Origin: Falsiroseomonas sp.
GTDB lineage: Bacteria > Pseudomonadota > Alphaproteobacteria > Acetobacterales > Acetobacteraceae
Reading direction: 5' to 3'
Assembly (NCBI RefSeq): GCF_030695085.1
Contig: NZ_JAUYTS010000039.1
Coordinates: 1-64,000 of the forward strand
DNA length: 64,000 nt
The notes beneath the pieces are model-generated. The model did no database searches. It was not told the origin of the DNA and saw only the letters and a list, made by a program, of their open reading frames with translations. Shown piece by piece: positions 34,702 to 44,611 of the stretch. The position numbers and the translations under genes are program-made. The stretch's first letter is position 1. Every line of letters starts with the position of its first letter.

Positions 34702-36183
34702 ATGCTTGGCTACAAGACCTGGAAGTCTGGCGCCGGCGAGGCAGATCGTGGGGCGCTCGATGCACTCCGCACGAACGTGATGCTGGCCGATGCCGAGTTG
34801 AACATCACCTACATGAATGCCAGCGCCACGGCCTTGATGCGCGAGGCGGAGGCCGATCTCCGGAGGGAACTACCGCGCTTCAGCATGGACCGGCTGATCG
34901 GCAGCAACATCGACATCTTCCACAAGACGCCAGCGCACCAACGCCAGATGCTCGCCGCGCTGAAGGCACCGCATGCCGCCACCATCCGCATCGGCCCGCG
35001 TGCCTTCGACCTGCGGGTGACGCCGCTATGGAACGGCACGCGCCGAACCGGGTTCGTCGTGGAATGGGCGGATGCCAAGGCGCGGTTGCTTAACCTCGAC
35101 TACGCGGCCCAGCTTGCCGCCATCGACCGTTCCCAGGCGGTGATTGAATTCGACATCGATGGCACCATACTGAGCGCCAATGCGAATTTCCTGAACACCC
35201 TCGGCTATACGCTGGATGAGGTGACCGGCAAGCACCACAGCATGTTCGTCGATGCGGCCGAAACGGACCAGCCCAGCTATCGGGCGCTCTGGGATGGCTT
35301 GCGCGGAGGCCAGTATCAGGCGGCGCAATACCGGCGTATCGGCAAGGGTGGCCGCGAGATCTGGATCGAGGCGACCTACAACCCCATCCTGGACGGAACC
35401 GGCAAGGTGGCCAAGGTGGTGAAATTCGCCACCGACATCACCGCGCAGGTGAAGCTGCTGACGGATTTGAAGGCCCTGATCGATCGCAACTTCGGCGCCA
35501 TCGACCAAGCCATCGGCCAGTCCACGGAGGAGGCGCGCGCCGCATCCGCCGCCGCCGATGAGACAGCAGGCAACGTGCAACTTGTCGCCGCCGCCTCGGA
35601 GGAACTGGCAGCCTCGATCGGAGAGATCGCGCGCTCCATGGCCAATTCGCGCACCGCGACGGATGCCGCCTTCGAACAGACGGTCAGCGTGGCACAGAGC
35701 ACGGAGGCACTGGCCAATGCAGCGCAAGCGATGACCAGCATCGTCGGCCTGATCCGCAACGTTGCCAGCCAGATCAACCTGCTGGCACTGAATGCGACGA
35801 TCGAAGCAGCCCGCGCCGGTGAAGCCGGAAAGGGCTTCGCCGTGGTGGCAAGCGAGGTCAAGAACCTTGCGGTACAGGCGGCTGCGGCTACGCAGCAGAT
35901 ATCCGGCGAGATCGACGGAATCCAGGCGACTTCGGCCGCGGTTGCCGGCGCGCTGGGCACGATCCGCGATGCCGTCACCACGGTGCGGGAAAGCGTGACA
36001 CAGACCGCGGCGGCGGTGGAGGAACAATCCGTGGTGACGCGCAGCATGTCCGGCAACATGCATGGCGCATCTGCGGCCGTGACCACCGTCTCCGCCAGCG
36101 TCGCCGGCATCTCGGCCGCGGTGCTGCGCGCGGCGGAGGCCGTGGCGACGACACGACAGGCGGCGGAGGTGCTGGTTCGATAG
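34702..36183 (+). CDS. PAS-domain methyl-accepting chemotaxis protein without membrane segments
   Basis: A 493-residue soluble chemoreceptor. Residues about 20-130 form a first PAS-like domain ([21 protein letters not shown]). Residues about 140-255 form a second ([34 protein letters not shown], ending FATDIT). The signalling coiled coil follows, with the kinase-contact hairpin [37 protein letters not shown]. There is no signal peptide or membrane helix, so it senses a cytoplasmic cue, possibly redox or a small ligand as in Aer/BdlA-like proteins. GGAG lies upstream of the ATG at 34702. No other chemotaxis gene is nearby. The 109-base AT-rich gap before it should hold its promoter. Confidence 0.9.
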   Translation: MLGYKTWKSGAGEADRGALDALRTNVMLADAELNITYMNASATALMREAEADLRRELPRFSMDRLIGSNIDIFHKTPAHQRQMLAALKAPHAATIRIGPRAFDLRVTPLWNGTRRTGFVVEWADAKARLLNLDYAAQLAAIDRSQAVIEFDIDGTILSANANFLNTLGYTLDEVTGKHHSMFVDAAETDQPSYRALWDGLRGGQYQAAQYRRIGKGGREIWIEATYNPILDGTGKVAKVVKFATDITAQVKLLTDLKALIDRNFGAIDQAIGQSTEEARAASAAADETAGNVQLVAAASEELAASIGEIARSMANSRTATDAAFEQTVSVAQSTEALANAAQAMTSIVGLIRNVASQINLLALNATIEAARAGEAGKGFAVVASEVKNLAVQAAAATQQISGEIDGIQATSAAVAGALGTIRDAVTTVRESVTQTAAAVEEQSVVTRSMSGNMHGASAAVTTVSASVAGISAAVLRAAEAVATTRQAAEVLVR

Positions 36184-36195
36184 ACGCGGGCCGCA

Positions 36196-39100
36196 TCACG
36201 CAGCCTGCAGCGCCTCCGCACCGCACCGTGGCAAGACGGATCCCCGCCGCGCCAGCCCCGACTGCGTCAGCCTGAACATGGCGGGCGTGAACCAGAAGGC
36301 GAGCAACGGCGAAAGCAGCACGCCACCCGCGATGGCCATGGCGAAGGGCGGCCAGAAACCGCCACCCCCAAGGATCAGCGGCAGGAACCCTCCGAATGTG
36401 GTGATCGCCGTGGACAGGATATGGCGGCTTGCGCTCACCACCACGTCAGCCATAGCCGCCTGATCGCCCTGCGCCGCCGCCTCATCCTCCTGAAGTGCGG
36501 AGATGATGATCAGCGCGGCGTTGATGGACACGCCGATGGATCCGATCAGGCCGATGATCGCATTGATGCCGAAGGGATAGTTGAACACCGCGAGCGCCAG
36601 CAGCGACAACCCGGCGGATAGGCCTGCAGCCAGGAAGGCAATCAGCGTCAGGCGGAAGGAATTGAAAGTCAGCACGACCACCGCGATCGACAACACCACG
36701 ATCAGCCCAGCCGGCGCGATCAGCGCCTGGATGGTGGAGGCTCGCGCATCGGCATCGCCGCCGGTTTCCATCCGCACGCCTTCGGGCAGCTGGAAGCCCT
36801 CGGCATCCAGGCTCCGCAGCACCGCGCCCAGCGCTTCCTGCGGCAGCACGCCCGGCATCAGGAAGGCCTGCACGGTGTTCACCCGCTCACCATTGCGCCG
36901 CGTCACCGCACTTTCCGCCGGCGTCAGCCGCAGCGTCCCGAGCGCCGACAGCGCCACGCCCGGGAACTGCCCCTGGGCCGAAAGCGCCGCCGCGGTGGGC
37001 GGCAGAACCGGCATATCCGCGATCGCGTTCGGGTCGCCGCGGAGGCCTGCGCCGAACCGCACGCGCACCGGCAATTCCTCCGTCCCCTCCAGCAGTGATC
37101 CGCCGACCACGCCCTCCAGCCCCGCCTCCAGCTGCCGCGCCATCTGCGCGAGGTCCAGACCAAGCAGCCGGGCGCGCGCCTCGTCGACGTCGAGCATCAG
37201 CTTCGGTGCGCCGCCACCGATGGTGGTGCGTGCGACGGTCACCTGAGGCAGGACCGCCAGGCGTGCGCGAAGCGCATCCCCCGCCTCCCGCAAGCTCGCG
37301 ATATCGCGGCCGACCAGGCGAAGCTCTACCGGAGCATCTACGGGCGGCCCCTGTACCAGGCCGCGCAGCAGAAGCTGTGCCTCGGGGAAGGCTGGCGGCA
37401 GGCTGGACTGCAACGCGCGGATCAACCGGTCCGTCGCGGCGGGGGATGCGGTCGTGATCAGCGCTTGCGCGAAGCCCGGCGCCTGATCCCGGTTGCCGAC
37501 GATGTTATAGTAGAAGGCCGGCGCGGAGCGGCCGAGCACCCAGGTGACGGAGGCGATCTCCGGCTCCGCGCGCAGCAGCGCATCAATGCCGTAGACCGTC
37601 CGCGCCGTGTGGGCCAGGGCGCTACCCTCGGGCAATTCGACGTCGATGGTGAACTGGTCACGATCCACGCCTGGGAAGAACTGCGCCGTCAGCGTCGGCA
37701 GCGCCAGGAAACCCAGCACCGGCAGCACCAGGCACACCGCAATGCCGCGGATAGGGTTGGCAAGCGCGAGCCGGACGCTGCCCCGGAACAGCCGCACCAG
37801 CGGCCGGTCGCGCCGCGGCGCCCCATGGGCTGCACGCAGCCACCAGCCGGCCATCGCCGGGGTGATCGTCAGGGCCACGACAAACGACCAGACCAGCATC
37901 ACGACCACCGCGATGGCGATGGACCCGACGAAATCTCCGGCCGGTCCTGGCAGCAGGATCAACGGCAGGAAGGACAGTATGGTGGTGACGGTGGAAGCCA
38001 GCAGCGGCATCGCCAGCCGCCGCACGGCGCCCGAAACGGCGGCCAGCCGCGCAGCGCCGTGCCGCAGCCGCGCGCCGATGTCGTCGACCATGACGATCGC
38101 CGCATCCACCAGCAGTCCGAGCGCAACGATCAGCCCCGTGACCGACATCTGGTGGATCGGCACGCCGAGTGCCTTCAACGTGGCGACCGAGACCAGGGTC
38201 ACGATGGGCAGCGCCAGCGCGACGATCAGCGCGGAGCGCCAGCCTAGCGTCAGGAACAGCACCAGCACCACCAGCGCCACGCCCATCGCCATGTTGATAG
38301 CGATCTCGCGCAGCCGCTCCACGGTGTAGCGGCTCTGGTCGAACACTGTTTCCACGGCGAGGCCGGTCGGCATTGTCGCGGCGTAGCCCTCCGCCGTCGC
38401 GCGCATCCGGGCCATCCAGCGATCCACCTGAAGGCCTTCCTCAAGTTTGGCAGAAACCAGGATTGCCGGCTGGCCACCATGGATCGCGGCCTCCGCCGCA
38501 GGGCTGCGCGCGCCGCGCGTGACGCTAGCGATATCGCCGAGCAGCACGGCGCGCCCAGCCGCATCCTCCCGCACCACGATGCGGCGCAGGCGGTCGAGCG
38601 TCGTAATCTCCCCGGCAATGCCCAGCAGCAGGTCGCTGGAGGCGCCGCGCAGGCGCCCCGCCTGCACCTTGGCGTCCGCCGCACGAATGGCGGCTGCGAC
38701 CGCATCCGCCGTCAGGCCAAGTGCGACGGCCTGGGCGGGGTCCAAGTGGACCAGGACCTCTTCCTCGGGCGCGCCATGCAGGTCGACCAGCTTGGTACCA
38801 GGCACGGTCCGCAGCGCATCGGCCAGCGCCTCCGCCTCCCGCGCCGCGCGCGCCAGGGAATGGCCGGCGGGCGCGGTGACGGCGAAGATCGCGGCATAGC
38901 CGCCGGTGCCATCGCTGTTGAATTTGGGCTCCTGCACCCCCTGGGGGAAATCACGCCGCACATCGGCCAGCGCATCGCGGATCTCGGACCACACCTGCTC
39001 GATACGGGCGGCAGGCACCGTATCCGCCAGGTCGACCAGCACCACGGACACGCTGGTCGAGGAGGTGGAGGACAGTTCGGCAATTTCCGGGATCGTCCGA

Positions 39101-39306
39101 AGCCGCGTCTCGATCTTGGCAGTGACCAGCGCCTCCACCCGGCCCGGATCGGCGCCGGGGAAGACGGTGGTGATGGAGGCGAAGATGTTCGTGATCGTCG
39201 GGTCTTCCTGCCGCCCAATGGTCAGGAAGGCAGACAGCCCCGAGACGATGAGGACGAACAGTGCCAGCACGACAAGGCGGGGCTGGCGAAAGAACACGGT
39301 GTCCAT
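36196..39306 (-). CDS. RND efflux transporter, inner-membrane pump (AcrB/MexF-like)
   Basis: A 1036-residue proton-driven resistance-nodulation-division pump. The N-terminal helix (RLVVLALFVLIVSGLSAFL), the GADPGRVEALVTAKIE porter region, and DQSRYTVERLREIAINM are typical. TM4 carries GLIVALGLLVDAAIVMVDDIGARL with two adjacent aspartates for proton relay. The second half repeats the fold, ending with FGGFLPLILGGGGFWPPFA. I use the ATG at 39306, five bases after the adaptor stop. It is the second gene of an adaptor-pump operon and no outer-membrane channel is adjacent. The substrate is unknown. Confidence 0.94.
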   Translation of the reverse strand: MDTVFFRQPRLVVLALFVLIVSGLSAFLTIGRQEDPTITNIFASITTVFPGADPGRVEALVTAKIETRLRTIPEIAELSSTSSTSVSVVLVDLADTVPAARIEQVWSEIRDALADVRRDFPQGVQEPKFNSDGTGGYAAIFAVTAPAGHSLARAAREAEALADALRTVPGTKLVDLHGAPEEEVLVHLDPAQAVALGLTADAVAAAIRAADAKVQAGRLRGASSDLLLGIAGEITTLDRLRRIVVREDAAGRAVLLGDIASVTRGARSPAAEAAIHGGQPAILVSAKLEEGLQVDRWMARMRATAEGYAATMPTGLAVETVFDQSRYTVERLREIAINMAMGVALVVLVLFLTLGWRSALIVALALPIVTLVSVATLKALGVPIHQMSVTGLIVALGLLVDAAIVMVDDIGARLRHGAARLAAVSGAVRRLAMPLLASTVTTILSFLPLILLPGPAGDFVGSIAIAVVVMLVWSFVVALTITPAMAGWWLRAAHGAPRRDRPLVRLFRGSVRLALANPIRGIAVCLVLPVLGFLALPTLTAQFFPGVDRDQFTIDVELPEGSALAHTARTVYGIDALLRAEPEIASVTWVLGRSAPAFYYNIVGNRDQAPGFAQALITTASPAATDRLIRALQSSLPPAFPEAQLLLRGLVQGPPVDAPVELRLVGRDIASLREAGDALRARLAVLPQVTVARTTIGGGAPKLMLDVDEARARLLGLDLAQMARQLEAGLEGVVGGSLLEGTEELPVRVRFGAGLRGDPNAIADMPVLPPTAAALSAQGQFPGVALSALGTLRLTPAESAVTRRNGERVNTVQAFLMPGVLPQEALGAVLRSLDAEGFQLPEGVRMETGGDADARASTIQALIAPAGLIVVLSIAVVVLTFNSFRLTLIAFLAAGLSAGLSLLALAVFNYPFGINAIIGLIGSIGVSINAALIIISALQEDEAAAQGDQAAMADVVVSASRHILSTAITTFGGFLPLILGGGGFWPPFAMAIAGGVLLSPLLAFWFTPAMFRLTQSGLARRGSVLPRCGAEALQAA

Positions 39307-39311
39307 GCGCC

Positions 39312-40457
39312 CTACTCCACCAGCACCGCGACCGTCTGGCCGGGGACAACCCGGGACGGTGCGCGTGCGACGATACGGGCGCTCTCTCCAAGCGCGCCGC
39401 GCAGGAAGACCAGGTCGCCAGCCAGATGGATGACCTCGACTGCAATGGGCGCCACGGTTTCGCCCACCGGCCCGCGTGCAATGGCCAGCACCGTCCAAGT
39501 GCCGCGCCCGCCTTCGCGCAGTGCCGCGACCGGCGCCCAGAAACCGGGCTCTGCGACCACCTCCTCCAGCAGCAGGCTGCCGGTCTGGCCGAAGGCGAGC
39601 CGTGCATCCTCGGGCAAGGCCACGACAACGCCGCGTGTGCGGGTGACCGGGTCAAGATCCGAGCGCAGGCGCAGCACCCGCCCGGCCAAGCGCTGCCCCT
39701 CGATTTCCACCGCGACGGCATCACCCGGCGCAAGCCGGCCGGCGAGGCCGATCGGCAGGCCAACCCGGATCTGCGGGGACGCCTGTTCGAACAGCGTGAG
39801 AACCGGCGCACCGGCGCCAATGTTCTGGCCAGGGTCCACCAGCCGGCCGCCAACCACCGCATCGAAGGGCGCGGCAATGGCCGATTTTGCGATCTGGATG
39901 TCGACCCCCGCAATCTGGGCATCGAGCGCCGCCATGCGCGCCGCCAGCCGCACCACAGCGAGGCGCGAATCATCCCGCGCGGATTCGGACCGGAAGCCGC
40001 CGCGCGCGAGCTGGTCGTCACGCGCGCGCGTCAGCCGGGCGAGTTCCACATCCGCGGCGAGCGCGGCCCGTTCCGCCACCAATACGCCCCGCTGTGCCTC
40101 CAGCGCCGCGCTGTCGAGCCGGGCCAGGAGCGCGCCGCTTCGCACCTCATCCCCTTCCTGCGCCAGGATGGCGACGATGCGGCCTGCCAGTTCGAAGCCC
40201 AGATCGATCCGGCCCGGCGCCTCGACCTGGCCAATGAAGCGGCGCGTCACCGCATAGCCGGGCTGTTCGGCCACCTGCACCACCGACACCGGCGTGATGG
40301 GCGCCCCCGGCGGCGCCGGAACCGCGGCGGCACGCTGCGCCAGAAGCTGCGCCCCGCCAAGCACGGAGGCGGCCGAAAGCCCGATGATGGCGGCGGTCGC
40401 GGCGATGCGCCGGAGGTCTCCGCCGAGGCGCAGTAGGCTGGTCCTGGGGCCAGGCAT
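39312..40457 (-). CDS. RND efflux periplasmic adaptor (HlyD/AcrA family)
   Basis: A 381-residue membrane fusion protein. It has an N-terminal membrane anchor (IAATAAIIGLSAASVLGGAQLLA), then a barrel-sandwich half with RFIGQVEAPGRIDLGFELAGRI, a short alpha-hairpin (LEAQRGVLVAERAALAADVELARL to ARMAALDAQIAGV), and the second half with IAAPFDAVVGGRLVDPGQNI. GGAG lies eight bases upstream. It is the first gene of the pump operon and lies 16 bases downstream of a perfect inverted repeat that probably binds the divergent TetR regulator. Confidence 0.93.
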   Translation of the reverse strand: MPGPRTSLLRLGGDLRRIAATAAIIGLSAASVLGGAQLLAQRAAAVPAPPGAPITPVSVVQVAEQPGYAVTRRFIGQVEAPGRIDLGFELAGRIVAILAQEGDEVRSGALLARLDSAALEAQRGVLVAERAALAADVELARLTRARDDQLARGGFRSESARDDSRLAVVRLAARMAALDAQIAGVDIQIAKSAIAAPFDAVVGGRLVDPGQNIGAGAPVLTLFEQASPQIRVGLPIGLAGRLAPGDAVAVEIEGQRLAGRVLRLRSDLDPVTRTRGVVVALPEDARLAFGQTGSLLLEEVVAEPGFWAPVAALREGGRGTWTVLAIARGPVGETVAPIAVEVIHLAGDLVFLRGALGESARIVARAPSRVVPGQTVAVLVE

Positions 40458-40473
40458 TGGGAAACTCCAACGA

Positions 40474-40496
40474 CGATGTTAGAACCAATAACATCG
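40474..40496. promoter_or_regulatory. Perfect inverted repeat, probable TetR operator
   Basis: CGATGTTA (40474-40481) and TAACATCG (40489-40496) are exact reverse complements separated by seven bases. The 23-base site lies between the efflux adaptor (start 40457) and the TetR regulator (start 40568). That size and symmetry are typical for TetR dimers. Its closeness to the adaptor start suggests it overlaps the pump promoter, giving repression of the pump. Confidence 0.8.
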
Positions 40497-40567
40497 GTAG
40501 GGTCTGCAATGCCAATGGCAAATGTGGGTCTTGCCTTTTCACCTGGCGGGGATCACGAGGGCCCTGC

Positions 40568-41161
40568 ATGAAGAAGGCGCGCTATCACCACGGCGACCTG
40601 CGCGCGGCGCTCATCGAGGCCGCGAGGCTGTTGGTGGAACAGAACGGCGCGGAGCGCCTGACGATGTCCGATGCCTCCCGCGCTGCGGGCGTCTCGACGG
40701 CCGCGCCCTACCGCTACTTCCATGACAAGGACGCGCTGCTGGATGCCGTGGCGCTGGAGGGGTTGGAACGTCAGCGCCAGGCCATGCTCCAGGCCGGTGC
40801 CGCGCATCCCTTGGGCAGCGAGGCCGCCGTCTCAGCGATCGGGCACGCCTATATTGACTTCGCGACCGCGGAACGCGGCGTCTTCAAGCTGATGTTCAGC
40901 CAGACCCGGACCCACGGCCGCAGCCCAGAGTTACTGCAGAAGGGGAAGGAGACCTTCGGCGTGCTGCTGAGCCAGCTGGCGCATCGCGAAGGCGGCTCCC
41001 CGAACGACCCGCCGATCCGCACCCGCGGCCTTCGGCTCTGGACCTTCGTGCATGGACTGTCTTTCCTGCTGATCGACGACAAGGTCAGCGCGATGGAGAT
41101 TCCGCTCGATCTGTCGGAGATGGTGGCGGATGCCACTCGGCGCTTCCTGCAAGACTCGTGA
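40568..41161 (+). CDS. TetR/AcrR family transcriptional regulator
   Basis: A 197-residue regulator. The N-terminal HTH is KKARYHHGDLRAALIEAARLL and RLTMSDASRAAGVSTAAPYRYFHDKDALLDAVA. The C-terminal domain contains GHAYIDFATAERGVFKLMFSQ and LWTFVHGLSFLL, the WHG-type ligand domain. The ATG at 40568 is chosen because it begins the family pattern MKKARYHHGDLR. It diverges from the RND pump operon, so it is probably its local repressor, released by a pump substrate (inference). Confidence 0.92.
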   Translation: MKKARYHHGDLRAALIEAARLLVEQNGAERLTMSDASRAAGVSTAAPYRYFHDKDALLDAVALEGLERQRQAMLQAGAAHPLGSEAAVSAIGHAYIDFATAERGVFKLMFSQTRTHGRSPELLQKGKETFGVLLSQLAHREGGSPNDPPIRTRGLRLWTFVHGLSFLLIDDKVSAMEIPLDLSEMVADATRRFLQDS

Positions 41162-41183
41162 ACCAGACCGGCTCGGAGGAGAG

Positions 41184-42359
41184 TCAGGCGGAGGCGCCCG
41201 AGGCGGCCGGCGGCAGCGTGGCGACGAAGCGGAACCGCCCGCCCGCCGGCCATTGCGGCACAAGTTCGCCGCCGCGCAGCAAGGTCGCCATGATTCGCAT
41301 GCCGAGCCCGCGGCCGCGGACCTGGTCGTAGCCAGCCGGCGGCCCGTCCCCGCCATCTTCCACCACCAGCGTGCCGGCCCCGTCCAGGGCCGCAATCTCG
41401 AGACGGATCAGCACCCGGTCGCGACCATATTTGAAGGCGTTCGTCACCAGTTCCGTCACCACAAGACCAAGCGTCGTCACCCGGTCCCCGTCCCAGACCG
41501 CCATCTCGGCAGTCGCGCTCAGCTCAAGTTCCAGCGGCCGGCTGCCCTCACCCACGCCGAGAGAGTTGCGAAGATCCTCCACCAGCCCGTGCAGATAGGT
41601 CCCTACCGCGACCTGGCCGATGGCCGGGCCAGAGAAAAGCCGCTCATGTACCGCACCGATGGTCATGATGCGCCGCGCGGCCTGTTCAAGCTGAAGCCGC
41701 GCTTCCGGGTCCTCCACCTCGCGCAGTTGCAGACGCAGCAGGGTCTGGGCGATCTGGAGGCTGTTCTTGACCCGATGATGCGCCTCCCGCGTCAGCAGCT
41801 CCCGGTCGCGCCGGTCGCGGTCCCGGTCGATCGCGAGACCCACAACATTGGCCAGCGCCTGGAGGAAATCGACATCGCTTTCGGAGAAGTCCTCCCTCGG
41901 ATCGCGGCTGTCCACTTCCAGCACACCGAAGGGCGGTGCGCCGGCCTCGCCGCGAATCAGCACGTTCACGGCGCGGCGGACGCCATGCTCCACCATCAGC
42001 TTCGGCGTGCGGAAGCGTCCCTCATCGCCCAGGTGATTGGAGATGACCGGCGCCCCGGTCCGGAGCGCGAAGCCTGCGGGCGATTCAAGATCGGTGCCGA
42101 ACCGCACCACGCCGATGACGCCGGGGCGCCAGCCGACACCGGCGACAATCTTCAAGGCGCCTTCGTCGGGAATATGTTGCAGCACTTTCGAGAGGTTGGT
42201 TCCCAGGCCATTGGCCGCGATCCGTGCCGCTTCCTGCAGAAGGTCGTCGAGCTCGGAACGACGCAGCGCCTCGCGGCCAAAGGCCGAAAGAAGCTGCTGC
42301 TGGCGCAGCCGACTGTGCAACTCACCGCCAGTCTCGGTCCGGGACCCGGCCGGCATCAT
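41184..42359 (-). CDS. GAF-domain sensor histidine kinase (HWE/HisKA_2 type)
   Basis: A 391-residue soluble kinase. Residues about 35-180 are a GAF domain (ELDDLLQEAARIAANGLGTNL to ANVVGLAIDRDRD). The phosphoacceptor box is REAHHRVKNSLQIAQTLLRLQ near residue 195, of the HisKA_2 class. The ATPase domain has VTELVTNAFKYG as N-box and ends with RGRGLGMRIMATLLRGG. I start it at the ATG at 42359 rather than the TTG six bases upstream. No response regulator is adjacent. In alphaproteobacteria such kinases often feed the general stress or light pathways, but nothing here proves it. Confidence 0.9.
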   Translation of the reverse strand: MMPAGSRTETGGELHSRLRQQQLLSAFGREALRRSELDDLLQEAARIAANGLGTNLSKVLQHIPDEGALKIVAGVGWRPGVIGVVRFGTDLESPAGFALRTGAPVISNHLGDEGRFRTPKLMVEHGVRRAVNVLIRGEAGAPPFGVLEVDSRDPREDFSESDVDFLQALANVVGLAIDRDRDRRDRELLTREAHHRVKNSLQIAQTLLRLQLREVEDPEARLQLEQAARRIMTIGAVHERLFSGPAIGQVAVGTYLHGLVEDLRNSLGVGEGSRPLELELSATAEMAVWDGDRVTTLGLVVTELVTNAFKYGRDRVLIRLEIAALDGAGTLVVEDGGDGPPAGYDQVRGRGLGMRIMATLLRGGELVPQWPAGGRFRFVATLPPAASGASA

Positions 42360-42493
42360 CGACAATCCATTGCGTGCATGAATCGATCCCGGTTCGCAAC
42401 CCGATGCTGCGCTGCCGCGGATCTACTTCCCACGTCGGCATGCCGCGGTGCAAGCCGCGGCCGCGCAACGGACGCCCGGTTGTTGAACCTGCG

Positions 42494-43381
42494 CTACCAG
42501 AACAGCCGGGTCGGTGTCTCCACCAGGATCCGGGCACGATCCTCGGCCCGCGGGGTCCAGGCATGGAACAGATCCAGCAGGGCCCCGTCATCCGGCATGA
42601 TCTCCGCCGGGATCGAGGTATGGGGCCAATCCGTGCCCCATAGCAGCCGCTCGGGATTGGCGGCCAACAGCGCGTCATGGAAGGGCCGCGCATCCGGGTA
42701 ATCCGGAAAGCGGGTGGAAAGCCGGTACGTGCCGGAAAGCTTCACATGCGCCTGCCCTTCGCCCACCAGTCGCAGCAGCGCCTGGAAGCCGGGATCGGCG
42801 ACGCCAAGCGCCGCTGGCACCGCCAGCATGTGGTCGACCACCACCGGCATCTCGGCCGAGATGGCAGCGAGGTCCGCGGCGATGGCCGGCAGCCGGCGGT
42901 GGTCGCAGAAGACCTGCACCACCCATCCCAGATCCCGCATCACTGCGCGAAAATGCGGCAGCGCCTCCAGCCCCACGCCGCGGACATAGCCGGGCGGGGC
43001 CATGTGCTCATGGAAGCGCAAGCCACGCATGCCGAGGCGGTGCCAGTCGCGCAGCGTGGCCGGCGCGATCCGCGTATCGGTGATCGCGACGGCCCGCAGC
43101 CGCCCAGGTGCGCGTTCCAGCGCATCCAGCAGCACGGCGTTGTCGAAGCCATGCGCGTTGCCCTGCACAAGCACCCCACGCGCGAGGCCAAGTTGGTCCA
43201 GCAGCGCCAGATAGGCCTCGAGCGGCGCGTCCGGCGGTGTGTAGCCGCGCCCCTCCGCATAGGGGAACCGAGTTTCCGGCCCGAACAGATGCGCGTGCGC
43301 ATCGACCGCACCCGGCGGCGGCGCAGTGCGCGGCCGGCGCGGCAGCGCCACGGGACCAGCGATGCGCGCAGGGGCCGCCAT
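42494..43381 (-). CDS. Amidohydrolase family (LigI-like TIM-barrel) hydrolase
   Basis: A 295-residue metal-dependent amidohydrolase. It starts with VDAHAHLFGPETRFPY, which has the His-x-His metal site, then FHEHMAPPGYVRG, VFCDHRRLPAIAADLA, VVVDHMLAVPA, and GTDWPHTSIPAE with the catalytic Asp. The pattern fits the 2-pyrone-4,6-dicarboxylate lactonase / predicted dicarboxylic acid hydrolase group. The start at 43381 lies eight bases after the phosphatase stop. The substrate is not certain. Confidence 0.85.
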   Translation of the reverse strand: MAAPARIAGPVALPRRPRTAPPPGAVDAHAHLFGPETRFPYAEGRGYTPPDAPLEAYLALLDQLGLARGVLVQGNAHGFDNAVLLDALERAPGRLRAVAITDTRIAPATLRDWHRLGMRGLRFHEHMAPPGYVRGVGLEALPHFRAVMRDLGWVVQVFCDHRRLPAIAADLAAISAEMPVVVDHMLAVPAALGVADPGFQALLRLVGEGQAHVKLSGTYRLSTRFPDYPDARPFHDALLAANPERLLWGTDWPHTSIPAEIMPDDGALLDLFHAWTPRAEDRARILVETPTRLFW

Positions 43382-43389
43382 CAGGCAGG

Positions 43390-43965
43390 TCAGACCTCCG
43401 GCGCCAGCAGCGCGGGCGTGATGCGCCAAGCGGTGGCGCCAGGCGCCGGCGGCTCCATCCACAGCGGCAGGGCGTTCGGCGTGCGAACATTGGCCTCCAT
43501 CCCCGCCGCCTGACGCAAGGCGCGGAACAATGCGCCATGGGCCACCACCAGCACCGGGCCGGGCAACGCCAGCGCGCGATTCACGCCGCGGACGGCCCGT
43601 TCGCGCAGCGTCACGAAGGTTTCGCCGCCCTCTGGTGCGTAGTCCCCGGCGATCCAGTCATCGTACCAGTCGCCCATTGGCAGGCCTTCCTGCTTGCCGA
43701 AATCCACCTCCGCCAGGTCGGCATCTAGTGCCACGGGCAGGCCGAGCGTGGCGGCCACGACCTCTGCCGTGTGCCGTGCGCGCAGCAGGGGGGAGGCGAC
43801 GATGCTGGCGATCGGCACCGGCGCCAGGGTACGGGCGGCGCGTTCGGCCTGCGCGCGGCCGACATGGTTCAGCGGAATGTCGGTGCGGCCCTGGGACAGG
43901 CCCTGGGCATTCCAGTCGGTCTCGCCGTGGCGCAGAAACCAGAACGGAGTAGGGTGCAGCATCAT
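43390..43965 (-). CDS. Histidine phosphatase family protein
   Basis: A 191-residue phosphoglycerate-mutase-fold phosphatase. The catalytic motif is FLRHGETDWN near residue 12, with arginines in GRTDIPLNHVGRAQAE and ASPLLRARHTAE and the second histidine in VVAHGALFRALR. Such enzymes act on small phosphorylated metabolites, such as alpha-ribazole phosphate or other sugar phosphates. AGGAA lies upstream of a double ATG (43965 and 43962). It sits between GST and amidohydrolase genes on one strand, a probable operon of unclear pathway. Confidence 0.88.
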   Translation of the reverse strand: MMLHPTPFWFLRHGETDWNAQGLSQGRTDIPLNHVGRAQAERAARTLAPVPIASIVASPLLRARHTAEVVAATLGLPVALDADLAEVDFGKQEGLPMGDWYDDWIAGDYAPEGGETFVTLRERAVRGVNRALALPGPVLVVAHGALFRALRQAAGMEANVRTPNALPLWMEPPAPGATAWRITPALLAPEV

Positions 43966-43987
43966 GGCGGGACGTTCCTGCCGGCGA

Positions 43988-44611
43988 CTAAGCCGGCAGC
44001 CCTTCCTGCTGCAAAGCGCGCTGCACGGCAGGCCGTGCCAGCATCGCATCCAGGTGCTTGGCCAGGTGCGACGGCAGTGTCATACCGGAACGCCTGGTTG
44101 CCCAGTATTCCACAAACAACAGCGCGGCGTCGGCGACGGAATAGCCAGAAGCGAGCACATAGGTGCCGCCACTCCAGTTCTTTTCCAGCGTCTCGAAATA
44201 TTTGCCGGCCATCGCCTTGCCTTGCTCCACCACCTTGGGCTGGTCTTCCTCCCGCGCTGTGAAGTTGGCGGGGCGAAACTGGCGGGTGAAACCCTGCGGG
44301 TGGACGGTGCCGCAGACGTAATCGAGCATCTCCAGGCAGCGCGTCTCGGCCTCGAAATCCGTGGGCATCAGACCCGCTTCGGGGTTTGATTTGCCAAGCC
44401 ACCAGGCAATGACCGGAAACTCCGTCAGGACACGTCCGTCGCCGCGGTCCAGCGCCGGCACCTTCGACTTCGGATTCACCGCCACGAAATCCGGCTTGTG
44501 CTGCGCGCCATCCTTCAGCGCCACCAGCGACAGCTCATAGGGCTTCCCGATCTCCTCGAGAATCACGTGGATACCGAGGGAACAGGCGCCGGGCGAGTAA
44601 TACAACTTCAT
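43988..44611 (-). CDS. Glutathione S-transferase (beta-like)
   Basis: A 207-residue GST. The thioredoxin-like N-terminal domain is MKLYYSPGACSLGIHVILEEIG, with the Ser/Cys of bacterial beta-class enzymes at SPGACS, then NPKSKVPAL with the cis-proline. The all-helical C-terminal domain contains GGTYVLASGYSVADAALLFVEYW. It conjugates or reduces electrophiles with glutathione in the cytoplasm. GGAG lies nine bases before the ATG. It is the first gene of the three-gene minus-strand cluster. Confidence 0.93.
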   Translation of the reverse strand: MKLYYSPGACSLGIHVILEEIGKPYELSLVALKDGAQHKPDFVAVNPKSKVPALDRGDGRVLTEFPVIAWWLGKSNPEAGLMPTDFEAETRCLEMLDYVCGTVHPQGFTRQFRPANFTAREEDQPKVVEQGKAMAGKYFETLEKNWSGGTYVLASGYSVADAALLFVEYWATRRSGMTLPSHLAKHLDAMLARPAVQRALQQEGLPA

